64,000 bases of DNA from Tricholoma matsutake (GCA_026075535.2 AP026541.1:3534001-3598000); one strand, 5' to 3'; positions 43,594-55,796 are shown, numbered from the stretch's first letter. The notes: a model not told the origin generated them from the letters alone. Program-made: numbers and translations.

Positions 43594-44210
43594 CTCCCTT
43601 GCATCCCCATCTCCCATTCATCATTTGTTGTTCCCCTTCTCATTGTCCCTTGTCATTGGCTGCTAGCACCTGCAACCCACCCCACGAGCAGTGGCTCACA
43701 GGGCTATGGTGGGTGCTGGGCTGTTTGTCATTGCTTCCTTCTTAACTCATCCACCCTGCGAGCAGGGGCTCGCAGCGGTGCATTCTCCCAGTCCCATCCT
43801 GGGTCATCATCCTAGGTGTGGGTGTGCTGTCTTGGTGCCGTCTCGTTGTTACAACATAGATAGAACCTTTAGAAAAAAGAAACAGTTAGTTAATTGAAAG
43901 AAATAAACAACTTACTGTTGTTGAGCTGACACTGTACCCTAGAAAAGAGCACATTTTGTTAGTTGAAAGAAACAAAAAACTTACTATTATGATGGGTGAT
44001 GCCCATGGGTGAAGAGGAACCGGAAATCTGAAGTTGATCAGTAGTTTGGCAACTGCCAGATCTGGCAACTCAAGCAACCCGTCAATACCCATCACACTGC
44101 CAAAACGGGTACAGTATGTCACAGATCTGGCATTTCAGCAACCATACCCGTACCTGGACAACCTGTGGGCCATTTACTGTGGGTTTACCCATACCCATGC
44201 TACACCCTAC
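43594..44210. repeat. GC-rich minisatellite, right part, with intron-like segments
   Basis: Continues 35271-35923. It has the CCACCC/GAGCAG core at about 43680 and 43750, then two minus-strand intron-like segments 43867-43915 and 43939-43984 (GTAAGT donors, TTAACTAAC or TAACAAAA branch-like sequence, AAAG or CTAG acceptors). It ends in an ACCCATACCCATGCTACACCCTA repeat terminus. Confidence 0.55.
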
Positions 44211-45194
44211 TGATGTGGCTATAGCCAGAATTGCCCACTCCCAATCTCAGGCTTGGTGAGTCAGAGCATTGTAGAAAAGTGATCCTAGTACAAATAAGAT
44301 TGTCTAACAGGTACAGTAAGTATAGGCATATAAGTAAGTGGTATAAACTGCACTCACCTCAGTCTCTGTACAAGTGACTGAGGTGATAATGAAAGTATGT
44401 ACTGTATATATATGTGTATTGTGTATAACAAAGAGAATTAAAGATAGAGGGGACTCAGTGACAGGCCATAGACATGCATCAAAGGGAAAGGCTAAATATA
44501 GCACATGCATCAAAATGATACTCACGGTGTATTCTCAGCAAGGCTGACCACAGGCACATGCATTCTCAACAAGCACTGGGAGCTCTTGCTTGTGGTTGAG
44601 CTCAAGTGGTTTGGTTGTACATAGTACAGTTTGAGTACAGTACATTCAAGGTGTGGGTTCTGTCAATCATTGGAGGAATTTGTGTCAGCTGCAAGTTTGG
44701 TGCTTTACACATGTATGAATTGTTATTTTGTAGTAGTGTATATATTACAATGCAGTTTTATTCTTTTCTTTTGGGGTGGATGAACAGGGAATATAAATGA
44801 TTATATCGAGCCATGTGGGTCACTGCAGCCCAGATACAAAATCATGCAATATAACCTCAGGTTAGAATGGGATCAAACTGTGGCTAACCCTTTCATGATC
44901 ATACTGACTCTCTTTTCCCCCCCAGGATCTACCATATTAACCCACACTTCTAGAGCATGCAACTTAACCCCTGGGGTTAATAGAAATGCCTGCCTAGATC
45001 CCTAGTACATGGGCAAGCACAAGGTATAGGGACCAGTACAGCTGAGTTTAAAATCACATACAAAAGCTTGTGATTGAAAAATGGTGAATCATCACCCATT
45101 TTTGTAAAGAACCCTTTTGAGAAGTGTGCAGTTGTGTCAACATGTCGATGCAGTTTCTACTTCCTATGCCTCTCTGACCACCTTCCATGTACCT
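44211..45194. other. No recognisable gene
   Basis: AT-rich. About 44990-45090 shares an inverted match with about 53370-53480 (GTACATGGGCAAGC and AAAATCACATAC...AAGCTTGTGATTG), so both are copies of an unclassified short repeat. Confidence 0.4.
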
Positions 45195-47140
45195 ATGCTT
45201 CAAGAAAGACTCAATGAGATTTGCTCCCTATCTGCTGAGGATGTCCATGAACTGGTTTCTACCATGCTCCCACTTGAAAAACTTCCTATTTCATACTTGG
45301 ATACATTGGACCAGAATGACAAAACCATGGCATATTGGGCTTCTCTACTCTCTTTAGTGTTTAAAGGTCCAGTTAATGCAACCAAAAAAATGACCACAAC
45401 TGAACTGAACCAGACTGAATGCAACCAGACCATTGGTTGCAGTTGCCCACATTTGGGGTCGGTCCAGTTGCCGGTTGCCTCATTTTGAAAATATTTGAAA
45501 ACCATTAAAAGACCGGTTGCCATCAGTTGCAACCAGTTTTTCTGCAGTGCATAAAAGATGTGTACATTTTGGGAAAAAACCTGTGAGTCAGGTCACCATG
45601 AAGCATGGGTTCCTTTCCCACAAGGACATACCCCACAAGTCATGTCACCATGAGGCACAGGTTGCTCATATCTGTAATAATTTGCTGAAAAGATATGAAA
45701 TTATTCTGGAAATGAGAAACCCATGCCTCATGGTGGCCTGACTTGTGGGTTATATCATCATGGGAAAGGAACCTGCGCCTCATGGTGACATGACTCATGG
45801 GTTTTTTCTTGTGATGTACAAAATTATTACAGAAATGAGAAACCTGTGCCTCATGGTGACATGACTTGCAGGGTATATCATTGCAGGAAAGGAACCCACC
45901 CATCATGGTGACTAAGACTGGTCTTAACTGGTTTTTTGGGGGCAACTGAACCGATGTGGACTGGTCCTACTCAGTTCAGTTGCAGTTGCCCCATATCTGG
46001 GTTGGTCCTGTTGCAGTTGCAGTTGCCGGTTGCCCCTCTTGGGGGTCAAAAAACTGGACTGAACCGGACCTTTAAACACTAACTCTCTTGGGCAGTAACT
46101 GGCAGCACTCAGATACCTTGAGAGCTCCAACTCTGTGCATGCTTGGCCACATTCAACTGTCAAGACTCTTCGGTTGATGCTGGAACTGGAAGCAGCAAAA
46201 CTCTGCTGATTGCTCTCAACCTGCTTCTTGATGACCCAGCAAAACATTGCATTTCTCTTACCATATCCCCTCTGAAATGGCTTCAGGTCATCCAGGTGAG
46301 TGCATCCTGAGTTTCTCTGTAACAGCTTCACAAGCAGAAATTTTCAACAAAAACTATGGAATGCCCATGATTGCAATCAATGATGACACTCCTCATGAGG
46401 ATAAATACCAGAATGTAAGTCATATCCATCTTTTCTTCATTTGTTTACACAACTTTTCATCAGACCCATATCAAAACACAAACACCTGGAACATCCCAAC
46501 ACATTATTGCTACAGTTGAACAACTTTTCAAAACACCTGAGGGCCACCTTTGATGTCTTGCCATTCTTGTCCATAATCAACATTTTAAAAAATGGCTCAA
46601 ACGTGTTCATATTGATGAGGCTCACTTCATTTTTACCTTGCTGGGTTACCATGCCATGGAAATGCAGCCTTCCGACCTGCATGGGGACAATTCAATAAGC
46701 TGAAGGTGCTACTTCCTCACAGGATCCCCTGGCAGGCAATGTCTGTGACCTCTCCACCACATATCTTGAAGACTGTCAAAATGAAGATCCTCCAGCCTGG
46801 CTATATCTCAATCTGGGTCTCATCTAATAGGCCAAATATGACATACACTACTCATTGCCTAGTCTCTCATGTTGAAGAAGCCCACAAATTTGATTGTTTC
46901 TTCTCTGAGCTATTTGACTTCAGAACCCAACCTCGCATGCTAATCTTTTTCAACAACACACTGCTTGCAAGTGATGTGGTGAAACACCTCAACAGTCAGC
47001 TACCTCCTGAGTACTGTGGAACAGGTGTAGTCTGATATTATCATGGCAGGATGTCAAGCACATATCTTCAGGCTGTTCACACCACTTTCACTGAGGAAAA
47101 TGGCCATTGTAAAATAATGTGTGCAACATCTGGTGAATCT
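45195..47140 (+). pseudogene. DEAH helicase (RecQ-like) pseudogene
   Basis: Superfamily 2 helicase of a type multiplied in Agaricomycete genomes. The N-terminal part MLQERLNEICSLSAEDVHEL runs to 45354, is interrupted by a 727 bp MITE, and resumes at 46082. Walker A reads DAGTGSSKTLLIALN (a Gly-to-Ser change in the usual GSGKT). Further motifs are SLTISPLKWLQVIQ, IAINDDTPHED, VHIDEAHFIFT (Walker B DEAH), MSVTSPPHILKTV (motif III, normally SAT), RPNMTYTTHC, RMLIFFNNTLLASDVVKHL and YYHGRMSSTY. TGA codons at 46119, 46551 and 47033 each fit a former CGA. A frameshift lies near 46640. The end after CATSGESV is lost. It is clearly dead. Confidence 0.82.
45355..46081. mobile_element. hAT-like MITE inside helicase pseudogene
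   Basis: 727 bp, TIRs TAGTGTTTAAAGGTCC[A/G]GTT, perfect 8 bp target duplication ACTCTCTT (45347-45354 and 46082-46089). Removing it restores the helicase frame. Internal direct repeats around CATGGTGACATGACTTG and GAGAAACC. No coding capacity. Confidence 0.92.
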
Positions 47141-48193
47141 GTGGTGTGTATCTCAACTCTGGGATGTTTAATGTAATGATCAGATTGCAGGGTATCAGCT
47201 CCGAGCTGATTTTGACTGGGTGTCAGCAGTCAGTGGTTGTGTCATGTCTCGCCTGCCTGTTCTTGCCTACTCTTTGCCCTTCCTTCCTTCTCCTGCCTAG
47301 CCTTCACCTCTCATCTGCCTCCCTTTGTCTCACTCCTCTCTTGGCAGTAGCCTGGGGGTCAATACCCCTTACTCTCCCCCTCGAGCTGGATGTCACACAC
47401 TTAAGCATCTCCCCATTAAATTCCTCCCATTGTTCCCAGTGTTGACATGCAGATCAAACCCATTATAAAGTTTAGCACATTGTGATTTGTCATGTTAGGA
47501 ATTGGGTGGATGGGCTCAAAAATTTGTTGTTGTGTTCACTAGATTCATTTCATCTCCCCTTTGCATCACTGCTTTATGTACCTGTTATGTCCCTATTCTA
47601 CCCTAGCCAGCCCCATTGGGCTCATTCTGTCAGGAGTTCCGGTGGACATTGGTGATGTGGCAGTTTTTGCAGCTTTGCAGGTGGGTTTGTCAGTCCTTTC
47701 ATTGACTTCCTACCTCCCTGTTCTTTCCTCCTTTAGGCTCTTATCCCTCGGGCTAGCATTTGATGTGCTGCTCTGGGTCTTTTCATCCATTTTGGGGTTT
47801 CATGGGTTTTGGTAAGTTTTGTCGATGGCATCAAGTTCCTAGCAGATTCAGGAGATGCAGCTGTGCATTCTCAACTGATTGGTTTGCTTTGTTGTGGGCT
47901 TGGGCCATGTATGTAACACTTGTGTTGGGTGTGTTTTTTGTCTGGTAGGGTTTTGGTGTGGTGTGAGGTGGTAGTTATATGGCAGCTCATTGTAAGTTGC
48001 CTAGAGTGAGACTTTATGGAGTAAATAGAACAGAGGATGATTAATAATGAAGCTAGATATGTTGCCAGAGATTTTGGGGCCTTAGAGAACTGCCTGCAAG
48101 TGCCAGCAGGGCTTTTGGATTGCCTTAGTGACCTAGTCTCCAGTCTAGAAGCACAGTCCCAGCACTGGAATAGATCCTCAGTGCAGCTGTGGT
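47141..48193. other. No recognisable gene
   Basis: C/T-rich tract at about 47240-47440, then unassigned sequence. It may be the lost helicase end plus an unknown element; nothing can be supported. Confidence 0.4.
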
Positions 48194-48720
48194 TAGTGCT
48201 TTGAGGTCCAGTCCTAAGGACCAGAAAAGGACCGGAAACTGGAGGTTATGGTCCTAGTTAAATTTAAACAAAAAAACTGCAGAAAACTGGTTCAAATAAA
48301 CCGGTCTTAACCAGTTTAGACCAGTTCAGCTATGTCCATACATAGCCACATTCAGGGGCTACAAAATGACCAAAAATTTAAGCAAATTGGTCAAGAATTG
48401 AGTGAGATATCATCAAAACTGACTTTGAATGATATCAAACTTGGTTTTAATGATATCTCACTTGTTTCTTGGCTGATTTGCATAACTTTTTGAATCTTTT
48501 GTTCACATCCTGTAGGGAAACGTGTGAAAAAGGTGGTTATGACCTGTTATTACCAGTGTGGACTGCAGTTCAGTTATGAACCAGTCATGACTGGTTACAG
48601 TCAGTTTTTTTCGGTCCTGGTCTGGTTATTTGGCCATTTCCTTTTATAGATAACCGGTCTGGTTATCGGTTCACCCAAAAAAGGCAAAAAAACCAGACTG
48701 GACTGGACCTCAAAGCACTA
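48194..48720. mobile_element. hAT-like MITE
   Basis: 527 bp, TIRs TAGTGCTTTGAGGTCCAGTCC with the right end matching inverted, 8 bp flanks GCTGTGGT and GCTGTGAT (one difference). Same family as 45355-46081 by its termini and by AACCGGTCT/AACTGGTT-rich interior. Confidence 0.88.
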
Positions 48721-48873
48721 GCTGTGATGAATGGGAGCCACCCATGATGTGCTTGTATTGAAATGACTTGCGGTGGGACCACACACAGCTCAGTCAATAG
48801 ATTTCCATGCTTGTATTGGACTTGAAACAATCACATAAAGACCTACAAACAGGTAAACAAACATTGTAACTAG

Positions 48874-49230
48874 TCAGCAATACCCAATGTCATACTGTGT
48901 AGTCCAAAAATAGTCCAACACCTCAATTGTCAAAGCTCTGAGAGGAAAGAATTGAGTTTTATGGTTCAAGGGAAGTTGACAGCATGGAATATTCCATAAC
49001 TCCTTGAGATTCCAATAATCAGTAAATCCCTTCACATATGTTACAACAACCTTTGCAATAATGATGGTATTTTGCATGGCATACAACTGCATCAATGCAT
49101 GCAAAGGGTGGAGGTCTGACATGCCAAGAGGAGACAAATCTATAAGGTTCTTCATCATGGGCACAATTTCCATGTCTTCTCGCCAGGCATTAGGCAATAG
49201 CACATGTACTCCTGTGGGTACCCAGAGCTC
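48874..49230 (-). CDS. Unrecognised open fragment
   Basis: About 115 open codons containing VLLPNAWREDMEIVPMMKNL and VVTYVKGFTDYWNLKELW, ending TTQYDIGYC. Composition is protein-like and not low-complexity, so it is likely a piece of a real gene, cut upstream by an ACCCATACCCATAC repeat at about 49215-49240. I do not recognise the family. It is on the same strand as the gene at 51059-53223 and might belong to it. Confidence 0.3.
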   Translation of the reverse strand, partial: ELWVPTGVHVLLPNAWREDMEIVPMMKNLIDLSPLGMSDLHPLHALMQLYAMQNTIIIAKVVVTYVKGFTDYWNLKELWNIPCCQLPLNHKTQFFPLRALTIEVLDYFWTTQYDIGYC

Positions 49231-49299
49231 TACCCATACCCATACCTGCATGGGTTTCACCCAGTATATAAATTATTTTATCTAAACTAATAAATATGT

Positions 49300-49801
49300 A
49301 ATTACACTAAGAACCACCCCCACCCCACATTTGTGAGTGAGAGGGGGGGGGGGGTTGTCACTTTGGGACCATCATCATCCCCATTGTCCTGTCCCCTTCC
49401 ACTGCCCTTCATTGTCAGCTGCTAGCACCCATGATCCACCCCACAAGCAGTGGCTTGCAGGGCTGGGGGGCAGGTGCTGGGTCCTTACCTGTTGTTGGGT
49501 GCACCTGTGGGTCTGCTCCTCATCATCATTCATTGCCATCCCCCCCTTGCTGTCATTCCCCTGCCTGTCCCTGGGTGGGTGCTGGGTCATTCCCTGTCAT
49601 TGGGTACACCTGGTGGGTCTACCCCTCCCTGTCATCATCCCCCCCTCCCTGTTGTTCCCCTGCCTGTCCCTCACCATCTCCCACTGGCCCCTTTACATGG
49701 TGGTGGTTGTCGTCATCATAGTCTTCTCCTTGTGGTTGTCATCATCCTCTTGTCAATCCCATTCTCGTGATCATGGTCTTCCATTCCCTGTCATTTGCCA
49801 T
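49300..49801. repeat. GC-rich minisatellite
   Basis: G-run GGGGGGGGGG at about 49345, the ATCCACCCCACAAGCAG core at 49433, and CCCTGTCATTGGGTACACC-type repeats. It appears continuous with 50269-50780 if the MITE between is removed. Confidence 0.6.
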
Positions 49802-49803
49802 TA

Positions 49804-50268
49804 GAGATTGGCAGGGGTATATCCTTGAAAACCAGGGGTATTGAAGGTATTGCACCATTTCAGCAATAACAGGCCCAATTTAATAGAAAACCTTTTGATA
49901 TACTGAACAAAAATATGGTTATTAATAATGCTCTCAAGGTTATTCTAAATAGATAATAAATACAAACAACCTATTCTAAAGGGCACTACTGCCCAAGGGT
50001 ATGAGGAGTATACCCCTGAGGGTATGAAGTAATGAAAACCTTGGAGTAAGTGCAATTGTTCAGTTTTCAAAACCTCAAATACCAGCATTAAATGCAGGAT
50101 GGGAGTTCTGAAGTATACAAAAACAGTGGTAAACATACCAACCAGTTCCTGAAAAAATCTTGGGTCCAACAACTCATCAGAAGCATGAGTTTTACTTCAT
50201 TTTGATTTTTAGGGAAACAAAAAACCTATACCTTTGACCTTATTCAAGGGTATACCCCTGCCAATCTC
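49804..50268. mobile_element. TA-flanked MITE
   Basis: 465 bp with about 18 bp TIRs GAGATTGGCAGGGGTATA, flanked by TA on both sides (49802-49803 and 50269-50270). TA duplication suggests a Tc1/mariner- or PIF-like mover; no transposase. Confidence 0.8.
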
Positions 50269-50780
50269 TATAAATTGCTGTTGTTGTTGTCTCCTCCCAT
50301 CATTTGTCATTGTTGTTGTCTCCTCCTGTTCCATGACCCTCCCCTGTGGTCCCTGTTGTTGCTGTTGTCTGCCTTCTCCTGGTTGTCATCAGTGGTTGGG
50401 GGTGGCAGTCCCATTGTTGTCCATAGCACCTGGGGTCCACCCTGCAAGCAGTTGCTCACAGCAGTGGGGGTGGGTGCTAGGTCAAGGTCAGCTCCTCAGT
50501 TGTTGGGTGTGAGTCTGCTGTTTAGGGGTCATTGTAAGACAGTAAAAACCTATAATTAATGAAAAGCTAAGTTAGTTGAAACAAAACAAAACAAAATGAG
50601 CATTAAAAAACTTACTTGGGGCCCAAACAACATCTATCATCATTTGAGCCCATGCCCATCATTTGATGGCGTGCCAGAAGCAGTGGGTGTCATTGGTGTA
50701 GGTGTTAACAGAGTTGGTGGTGGCATTTGCAAGCAAGGGGAGGTGGTTTTGACACAGTGAAGCGAGTACAAATGTAGATA
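50269..50780. repeat. GC-rich minisatellite with intron-like segment
   Basis: TGTTGTTGTCTCC repeats, the core TCCACCCTGCAAGCAGTTGC at about 50437, and a minus-strand intron-like segment 50550-50615 (GTAAGT, CAACTAAC, TTATAG) followed by GGGCCCAAACAACATC. Confidence 0.55.
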
Positions 50781-51058
50781 AGTAACACATCAACAATCAA
50801 CAAAGACATGACATATTGCCATGTGCACAACAAGACCAAATGGTCTGTGCACATCCTGGGTATAAAAACCCACCCATTTCTAACAGCTTAGCTGGGGTCA
50901 CCTCCTTTTATTTTTTAGTATAGTTTTACATAGATTACTAGACACCTTAGTAGGTAATAAGTATTATAATTTGAACCAAAGCCTCCCTCTTGGTGATGGG
51001 TAGGTCGCAGGTTATGGGTTATGGTTTCATGACCCATACCCATACCCGTGCTATTCCC
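50781..51058. other. Unassigned DNA ending in ACCCATA repeat
   Basis: The right end GACCCATACCCATACCCGTGCTATTCCCTA abuts the gene at 51059, so a repeat with a TAGGGAATAGCACGGGT terminus probably truncates that gene. The other terminus is not located. Confidence 0.4.
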
Positions 51059-53223
51059 TACTGGGCATTGACAAGTTTGTAGATTACAGTGAAGGTTCTA
51101 GATTGTACCTTGCTCATAGCACTCAGAGTTTGCTCAACATAGATTGAACTGGAGAAATTGACATTATCATAAGTGTTGGCATGTGGGTCTTTGGCTACAC
51201 AATGAGCATCTTTGATTGATTGATCAGCAAGGGCCTTGAGAATGACATTGATGGTTGTGTAGGACATTGAGAGGCAAGCCCAATTCAAGACATTGATTAA
51301 TTGACAAGAGGCACCACACAACCATGCCTAGTGATGCCACAGCTTGGCTCAGCTCGCCCGCAGCATGGCTCAGGCACTTGAGCTGATCAAAATGGTGCTG
51401 AATTGCCCTGAGCAGCTCTGAGCCAGCTAAGCCAATTGAGATTGCCCAAAGTTGTGGGCTTGCAATCTGAGTGGTATTTATGCTTCAGTTATGTATTTTA
51501 ACAGTCAAATGGGTTGTGTAGACTATTATTACAAAAGAAACAAGTCATACTATTGAGTTTTGCACAGATCAGTATCTTTGATGAGATTATTTGGCTGTGT
51601 TTATCTCCTCATACCTATTACAAAACATGCTCGAGAGATGGCTCTGGGGAGTAGCATATAACAACATGTATTCAAAATGGCAGTAGGGACTCCTACAGAG
51701 TGTTTTATAGTGTTTTAAGAACATTTAAAGCCCTCCAGTCACTCTGAATCTGAAGCAACTTAGGGCATGGCTTGAGTGGCTCTGGGCAGCTCTGAGCTGC
51801 AAGCCAATTTATTGGTGCAGCTGGCCCAAAATAGTGGCTTGGCTCCAAGCTGCACCATTGGCAACACTAACCATGCCATCAGGCCAAGTCCAACCTGGAC
51901 CTTGCAGGAATGATACAATCATAGATAGTGAACCTGCAAACTAATGACATTGTGGCCCTAAATTGAAGTCAGTATACCAGCCCATGCAAAAAAATTTGCA
52001 TCTGACTGCATGTCAGTTGCATGACTTGTTGGATTTTTCTTGTGTTGTGACTTCTCTTTTCTCCGTCGCAGCTTCTAGGACTCTTGACCAAACAGGTGTT
52101 ATTTTTGAAGTGATTGGATCCATCAGTGAGTTGATATCCCAATGCAAAATGAAGTCAGGGGTCACTTCCTTTGATGACATGCAAAGATGAGGTTTTGTGG
52201 TTTCCATTTCCAAGTGTATAGTGTCGCAAACTAGATCAATTGCATGAGGTTGCATCCAGTCCTTCATTGTAGCTGAGGCCTTCTCACCATTCCAGAATAG
52301 GTCCAAAAGAGTGTGGAACTTTTACGCATTATGTTCAGCATAGAAAGCAGCATGGAAATAGGCAAAATCTGGTTGCGAGGTGTCGAGAACAAATGTAAGG
52401 AATTCTGTAGGCATAATTTTTGCATTGCAAAGCATTTTGAGGACATCTTTCATGACTTCAATTTTCTTTTTGGGTGGTGGACAAACTCGAAAAATATTGG
52501 CTTCTTGAATATCAAGTGGATGTATATTGATATCAAGATCATTCAAAGGGGATAAAAGCAACGAAAATGGTGCAGTATCTGATGGTGTAAGTCCAAAACT
52601 CTGAGTTGTGGTATCAACCATCAAACTAGCAGACTGATGCAAGGTGGGTGTTTGAATGCATGCCTGCATGAGATCTAGCAGTGCAAGGGCAGCTTCGATT
52701 GGTGGTGTAGAATGTGATGGTAGTCCTGGTAGTCCTGGAACAGAGGCCAATCTTTCACAAGAAGGGTCAGCCATTGGGTGAGGGGGCAAGTGGAACATGC
52801 TGGGTGCTTGTGAGTTGTTATAACATGTCAATCAACCTATTGTTACCATTCAGGGCTGACAGGTGTCATCAGCAGCCCGATCCTGTTCTCGTTTGCTGTA
52901 CCTTCCCAAGGCCAATCCACAGTGTAACCATTATTCACATCAGTGTTTGATGGTGTGTCTGGGGTTAAAAGGGCTGGTTGTAACATTGGAACATGTCCAC
53001 TGCCCTGTGCAGAGGAGCTTGGAGTAGAGGTTGAGAACATGGATATGTTGTGTTCCCATGGCTGTTTGATCCTGGATCCCCTCCCCTGCAGTTTTCAACG
53101 AGTAACAAAGTTCAGGTTGGGCATATTTGGATTGGGTGGAGCTGAGGGGAGTTGTGGGTATTTCTGGGTGAGTTCCAGAGGCTCCTGGAGTCAAAAATAT
53201 CCTTGATGAGGTGTATCAGACAT
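51059..53223 (-). pseudogene. DUF6589-like TE-associated gene, N-terminal part
   Basis: The start at ATG 53223 gives MSDTPHQGYF. Exon 1 has a Ser/Thr/Pro-rich part to about 52852, where GTAACA opens a short intron ending CACCCAG near 52803. Exon 2 has FRVCPPPKKKIEVMKDVLKM, LDTSQPDFAYFHAAFYAEHN, FHTLLDLFWNG, PHAIDLVCDTIHLEM. After an MITE insertion it continues with LINVLNWACLSMSYTTINVI and AKDPHANTYDNVNFSSSI, the YDN block being what makes me think of DUF6589. TGA codons near 53192 and 53095 and a TAA at 52322 interrupt; the TAA fits Gln CAA. The 3' end is cut at 51058 by another repeat. The family name is from memory and uncertain. Confidence 0.55.
51329..51869. mobile_element. hAT-like MITE with GAGCC-rich interior
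   Basis: 541 bp, left end TAGTGATGCCACAGCTTGG, right end inverted TAGTGTTGCCAATGGTGCAG. Perfect 8 bp duplication ACCATGCC (51321-51328 and 51870-51877). A truncated relative is at 3836-3975. Confidence 0.93.
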
Positions 53224-53930
53224 CTTTCACAGCAAGAGAACAGAGTAAGTTGCTTGTAATTACGGACACAATGCAATACACTGAGCCATTCCGAAAAGAG
53301 TTATATACTGAGAAAGGAAATTAGAAACATTCAGACTGTGCTTTCACATGCATTTTCCAATCACAAGCTTTTGAAATTGCATGTGATTTTAAGCTCAGCT
53401 TCACCAGTCCCAGAGTCTACATCAAGCTTGCCCATGTACAAGGGAGTGGTCACGAGTCTACACCTGCCCATGTACTTGGGATTTCACCAACCATGAGTAG
53501 GATTTCCAATCCAACATATGAGAGGGTATGGAAATGTGAATAGTGCACTGAGATGGGTCATGATGCATGAAGATGGAATTATAAGCCCAATGAGAAATGC
53601 GAGATGTGCAATGGAAATACTTAGTGGCATCCAAGGTTTCTATTCGTGTTTGTCATCATAACAGTTGGGGTGAGGTCACACCTACAGCCAGGGCATCTGT
53701 ACTGATTGCTCACACCAGAGGCATTTTCTAGCTCATGTTGTGATGACATGAGTTCATCTCATATCTTCAGCAGATTATCTAGCAATGATGTGCATATGTG
53801 GCCTCCAGTAGACACATGACACTGATCCAAGACAAGTTAGACAACTGATGTAAGCCATTGCCCCAAAAATCATGATTATATTAGTCACTCATGGAAAATG
53901 CCAGAACTTGTTCACATGTTGATTACATTG
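53224..53930. other. No recognisable gene
   Basis: Contains the short repeat shared with about 44990-45090. It may hold the promoters of the divergent genes at 53223 (minus) and 53931 (plus). Confidence 0.4.
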
Positions 53931-55523
53931 ATTTTCTGTTGCCAGTGATAACCACAACACCAATTCTCCATCCCTCGCAAAGTTGTCTGCACTTGTAGTG
54001 TCTGTTTTCACTTGACATATTTGGACTTCCATGGCCAAAATGTCCCTGGCCGCCTTGTCAGTTCACAGATACAAAGAAAACATGAAACTCAAGATCAACA
54101 TGATCCCCAGGATGATCCACTTCCAGCGAGGTCCACCACTATTGATGCTGAGTCACACTCTCAGGCTGCTCAATGTGTAGATCTTACACAAGGTATGCAA
54201 ACACTGTTTTTACATTTACTAAATTACAATTTAGGCTTTGGATTATAGCTGTTACACCTGTCATTGATCTATGCTGTCTCATTGTTGTTTGGCTCTCCCT
54301 TCAGTCTGGAATCAGTAGAGATACTGCCAATATTCTATTGTGCTTGTTCAAGTTCATCATCCTCACTACTCTGAGGCTCATTAAACTTGCACTTGCTGCT
54401 GCTGATATCAAGACCTCAGAACTCACAGAACTCAAGATGCCACTGGATATACAGACTGTATATTCCCAATGTCAGCTAGATCCTACAATTGAGTGGGTCA
54501 TTTGCTGCCCCAAGTGCTTCAAGCAATATCCTAATGGTGGTCCATCACAATGTAACTGGTGTCACTCTCCAAAGTCCAGGCCTTGTAACACTAAAATCTA
54601 CATATACACACAACATGAGACTTCAGGTGGCCTGCAGAGGATCCCTGAATGCCTCTATACCACTCAGTCATTTGAGTCATGGCTCATATTTTCACTCTCT
54701 CATTCTCAAATTGAGGACCATTTGTATCAGACTTTTGCAAAATCTCAAGGGGTGTTCAATCCTGGACGGATGCATGATATATATGACAGCCCTGCCTGGA
54801 GTTCATTGCGCCCTTTTCTTCAATCACCTTACCACCTTGTTTTTGCTTTATATATTGACTGGTTTAATCCTTTGACCAATAAAATTGCAGGTATGTCTGT
54901 TGATTTTGGGGTGTAGATGAAAATTAACAAATCTTTAGGCAAAGTAGTATCATGTGGTGCCATTATCCTATACTGTTTGAACTTGCCCATCTCCATCAGA
55001 TTCCTTTGTGAAAACACATTTACTATTGGAATGACTCCCTCTCCACATGCCCCAACCATTTGGACAATACCACATGTTCTGGAGCCTATCAAGAAGATGA
55101 TTTTAGACTTAGACCTCCCAGGAAAGGTCTTACCGACAGATTGCAACCCACAGGGCACTGCAGTAGCAGCACAACTTATTCCACTGCTTGCAGATTTGCA
55201 AGCCATTCAGAAAGTGTCTGGATTTGTTTCTCATACTGCTGGGCTATTCTGTTCCTTCTGTAAATGTCACCACAATGACATTGAGGATCTTGATTACCAT
55301 CATTGGGAACTGCAGCATGGAACTGAAGTTCACACTCAAGCTCAGGAGTGGTGCAATCTGGTGACCATCAAGGCTAAAACAGCTATGACTAAAGAAACTG
55401 GTGTACAGTGGACACCACTCCATGATCTTCCTTACTGGGATCCTGTTCAATATGTCATTCTAGGATTCATGCACAATTTTCTTGAAGGAATCCTTCAGTA
55501 TCATCTTTGAGTTCTGTGGGGCA
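53931..55523 (+). pseudogene. Plavaka-like (Tnp2/CACTA) transposase, 5' part
   Basis: Blocks in order: FHGQNVPGRLVSS near 54030, then after an intron WVICCPKCFKQYPNGGPSQC, PECLYTTQSFESWLIFSLS, RMHDIYDSPAWSSLRPF and YIDWFNPLTNKIAG, a GTATGT...GTAG intron around 54890-54915, then SCGAIILYCLNLP, PLLADLQAIQKVSGFVSHTA, FCSFCKCHHNDIEDLD and LPYWDPVQYVILGFMHNFLEG. These fit the Plavaka group of Agaricomycete transposases. A TGA at 55508-55510 follows LQYHL where arginine is expected. The gene is cut at 55523 by the copia 5' LTR and its C-terminal half is not in the window. Confidence 0.75.
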
Positions 55524-55784
55524 TGTTGAAATTAATTATCAATATTGTTGCATGTGCATATTCTCCCACATTAATTACCAATATTGTTACATGTTTCATA
55601 TGCATATTCCTCTGGAGTCATGTGATATCCTTATTATTATGTATATAAGGAGAACCTGTACCATAGTAGGAATACAGTGTTCTTACCTCTGCTAACCCTA
55701 GCTGTAAGTCTAACTAAACCCCAGGTAGGTTGTAAGGAACATGTAGTCTCTTCCCCTGTGCAGCGTATATAGTCTGCTCCAACA
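55524..55784 (+). repeat. copia 5' LTR
   Basis: 261 bp, TGTTGAAATT...CTCCAACA, 5 bp inverted ends, TATATAAGG promoter-like box at about 55642-55650. Confidence 0.8.
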
Positions 55785-55796
55785 GGTTATGGGCCC
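55785..55796 (+). other. copia primer-binding site
   Basis: GGTTATGGGCCC directly after the LTR is complementary to the anticodon-arm region of initiator tRNA-Met (CAT anticodon), the half-tRNA priming known from copia-type elements. Confidence 0.7.
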
